Assembly (NCBI GenBank): GCA_023433185.1
Contig: JAEZEN010000342.1
Span: forward strand, 1-7,334
Direction: 5' to 3'
DNA: 7,334 bases
DNA from: Pseudomonadota bacterium
GTDB lineage: Bacteria > Pseudomonadota > Alphaproteobacteria > Rhizobiales > Kaistiaceae
Shown: positions 6,395 to 7,334 of the stretch, piece by piece
Numbering within the stretch: position 1 is the stretch's first letter
Layout of the letters: each line of letters begins with the position of its first letter
Made by a program: the position numbers and the translations under genes
The notes under the pieces: generated by a model
What the model saw: only the letters and a program-made list of their open reading frames with translations
Told to the model about the DNA's origin: nothing
Database searches by the model: none

Positions 6395-7198
6395 TCAGAT
6401 CACGAGTTTGCGGAGTTGTTGTGACACCAGATCGACCGCCGTCACCGTCACGATGATCACGATCAGGATCGCCGCGGTCTCGCCATAGTAGAAGCCGCGG
6501 ATCGACTCGAACAGCCCCTGGCCGATACCGCCGGCCCCGACCAGCCCGAGCACCGTCGCCGAGCGCACGTTGGATTCGAAGCGGTAGAGCGAGAACGACA
6601 TCCACAGCGGCAGCACCTGGGGCACCACGCCGTAGACGACCTCCTGGAGCTTCGAGGCGCCGGTCGCCCGAATGCCCTCGACCGGGCGCGGGTCTATGGC
6701 CTCCACGGCTTCCGAGAAGAGCTTGGCGAGGATGCCGGTGGTATGGATGAAGAGCGCCATCACGCCAGCGAAGGGACCGAGCCCGACGGCAACGACGAAG
6801 AGCACGGCGAAGACCAGCTCGTTGATCGCCCTGAAGGCGTCCATGAGGCGCCGCACCGGCTGGTAGACCCACCAGGGCGCGATGTTGTTCGACGACAGGA
6901 TGCCGAACGGAATCGAGGCGATGACAGCGAGCGTCGTCCCCCATACCGCGATCTGCACGGTGAGGATCATCTCCTCGATGTAGTAGTCGATGTCCTTGAA
7001 GTTCGGGCTGAGGAAGCCGCTGGCATATTCCGCCATGTTGCCGGCGTCGGTGAACAGGCTCACGACGCGGTACATCTCGGCCGGCGCGAAGCTCCAGACG
7101 AGCGCAGCCATCAGGCCGCCCCAGGCGACAAGGTTGAAGAGCGTTCGCGACCAGTCCCGCGGCGGCAGGGTGGTGGCGTCGGTCGGGGCGCTGGTCAT
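6395..7198 (-). CDS. phnE: Phosphonate ABC transporter permease PhnE
   Basis: Inner-membrane permease of the PhnCDE importer for alkylphosphonates (related systems carry phosphite or phosphate). The 267 aa carry an N-terminal helix (about 23-38), a periplasmic stretch, and the BPD_transp_1 core: helices near 78-102 and 126-150 with [20 protein letters not shown] (123-142), characteristic of PhnE; the EAA loop [12 protein letters not shown] (174-185) that docks the ATPase; [19 protein letters not shown] (209-227); and a last helix at 241-257. It is complete and undamaged. ATG 7198 gives a sensible start but no Shine-Dalgarno is evident. Many alphaproteobacteria have two adjacent phnE genes; only one is visible and a partner, with phnC and phnD, may lie beyond the right edge. 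It is first of the visible phn genes and probably shares a transcript with phnM and phnN. Confidence 0.94.
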   Translation of the reverse strand: MTSAPTDATTLPPRDWSRTLFNLVAWGGLMAALVWSFAPAEMYRVVSLFTDAGNMAEYASGFLSPNFKDIDYYIEEMILTVQIAVWGTTLAVIASIPFGILSSNNIAPWWVYQPVRRLMDAFRAINELVFAVLFVVAVGLGPFAGVMALFIHTTGILAKLFSEAVEAIDPRPVEGIRATGASKLQEVVYGVVPQVLPLWMSFSLYRFESNVRSATVLGLVGAGGIGQGLFESIRGFYYGETAAILIVIIVTVTAVDLVSQQLRKLVI

Positions 7199-7246
7199 GG
7201 GATGGTTCGCTGCCGGCGTGCCGAGAAACGCACGACCCCCTCCTCT

Positions 7247-7267
7247 CCTCCCCCTTCCAGGGGGAGG
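7247..7267 (-). repeat. GC-rich inverted repeat upstream of phnE, probable dispersed intergenic element
   Basis: CCTCCCCC and GGGGGAGG form an 8-bp perfect stem around a five-base loop (TTCCA on the plus strand). Elements of the CCTCCCCC-N-GGGGGAGG kind are scattered in intergenic DNA of many alphaproteobacteria. It lies about 50 bases before the phnE ATG and has no U-run, so it is more likely an intergenic repeat or mRNA-stability hairpin than a terminator. Confidence 0.5.
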
Positions 7268-7298
7268 GGCGTGGCGGCCCCATCACCGGTCCGTGCGG

Positions 7299-7320
7299 CG
7301 CCGGGGCTGCTGCCCCGACG
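7299..7320 (-). promoter_or_regulatory. Second stem-loop upstream of phnE
   Basis: On the minus strand CGTCGGGGC (7320-7312) pairs with GCCCCGGCG (7307-7299) over nine bp including one G-U, closing a four-base AGCA loop. No U-run follows. It may be part of the 3' end of an upstream gene or an intercistronic hairpin; the window ends too soon to tell. Confidence 0.4.
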
Positions 7321-7334
7321 ATGCACCGGGACAC

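Noticed and set aside
5269..6456. Plus-strand open frame of 395 codons opposite phnM
   Set aside because: Antisense shadow of a clear phnM with compositionally biased translation.
1..7334. Search for a defence system, mobile element, CRISPR array or RNA gene
   Set aside because: All coding space is taken by transport and metabolic genes of known families; gaps are short (at most 156 bases) and show no CRISPR-type repeats, transposase, tRNA or rRNA sequence.

Overview
The window looks like a piece of chromosome (or large replicon) from a GC-rich alphaproteobacterium, probably Hyphomicrobiales (Rhizobiales) or a relative. This rests on high GC with strong third-position GC, dense minus-strand operons, a PhnE-PhnM-PhnN phosphonate group of the type common there, and a ribose-type sugar ABC cassette headed by an SDR dehydrogenase. 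The genus cannot be read from the sequence. Every supported gene is on the minus strand, so transcription runs from right (7334) to left (1).

Right half (about 3711-7334), in transcription order: phnE (phosphonate ABC permease), phnM (triphosphate diphosphatase of the C-P lyase pathway), phnN (ribose 1,5-bisphosphokinase) and an EamA/DMT-family membrane transporter. Gaps are 40, 8 and 47 bases, so this is probably the downstream end of a longer phn operon whose other genes (phnC, phnD, perhaps a second phnE, phnG-L) would lie beyond the right edge. The 136 bases upstream of phnE hold two GC-rich stem-loops and perhaps the tail of another gene.

Left half (1-3710), in transcription order: an intergenic region with a good sigma70-like promoter and two copies of a 10-base operator-like repeat, then an SDR oxidoreductase, a periplasmic sugar-binding protein, a tandem-domain sugar ABC ATPase, and the first codons of a further gene (probably the permease) overlapping the ATPase stop by ATGA. 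This reads as an uptake-and-oxidation operon for an unidentified sugar or polyol: the binding protein captures it, ATPase and permease import it, and the dehydrogenase probably oxidises it or a derivative. A strong 14-bp stem-loop between the binding-protein and ATPase genes probably sets their relative expression.

I found no RNA gene, CRISPR array, insertion sequence or clearly new system. The points most worth a second look are the promoter/operator arrangement before the SDR gene, the intercistronic stem-loops, the degenerate second site of the ATPase, and the transporter gene of unknown substrate following phnN.
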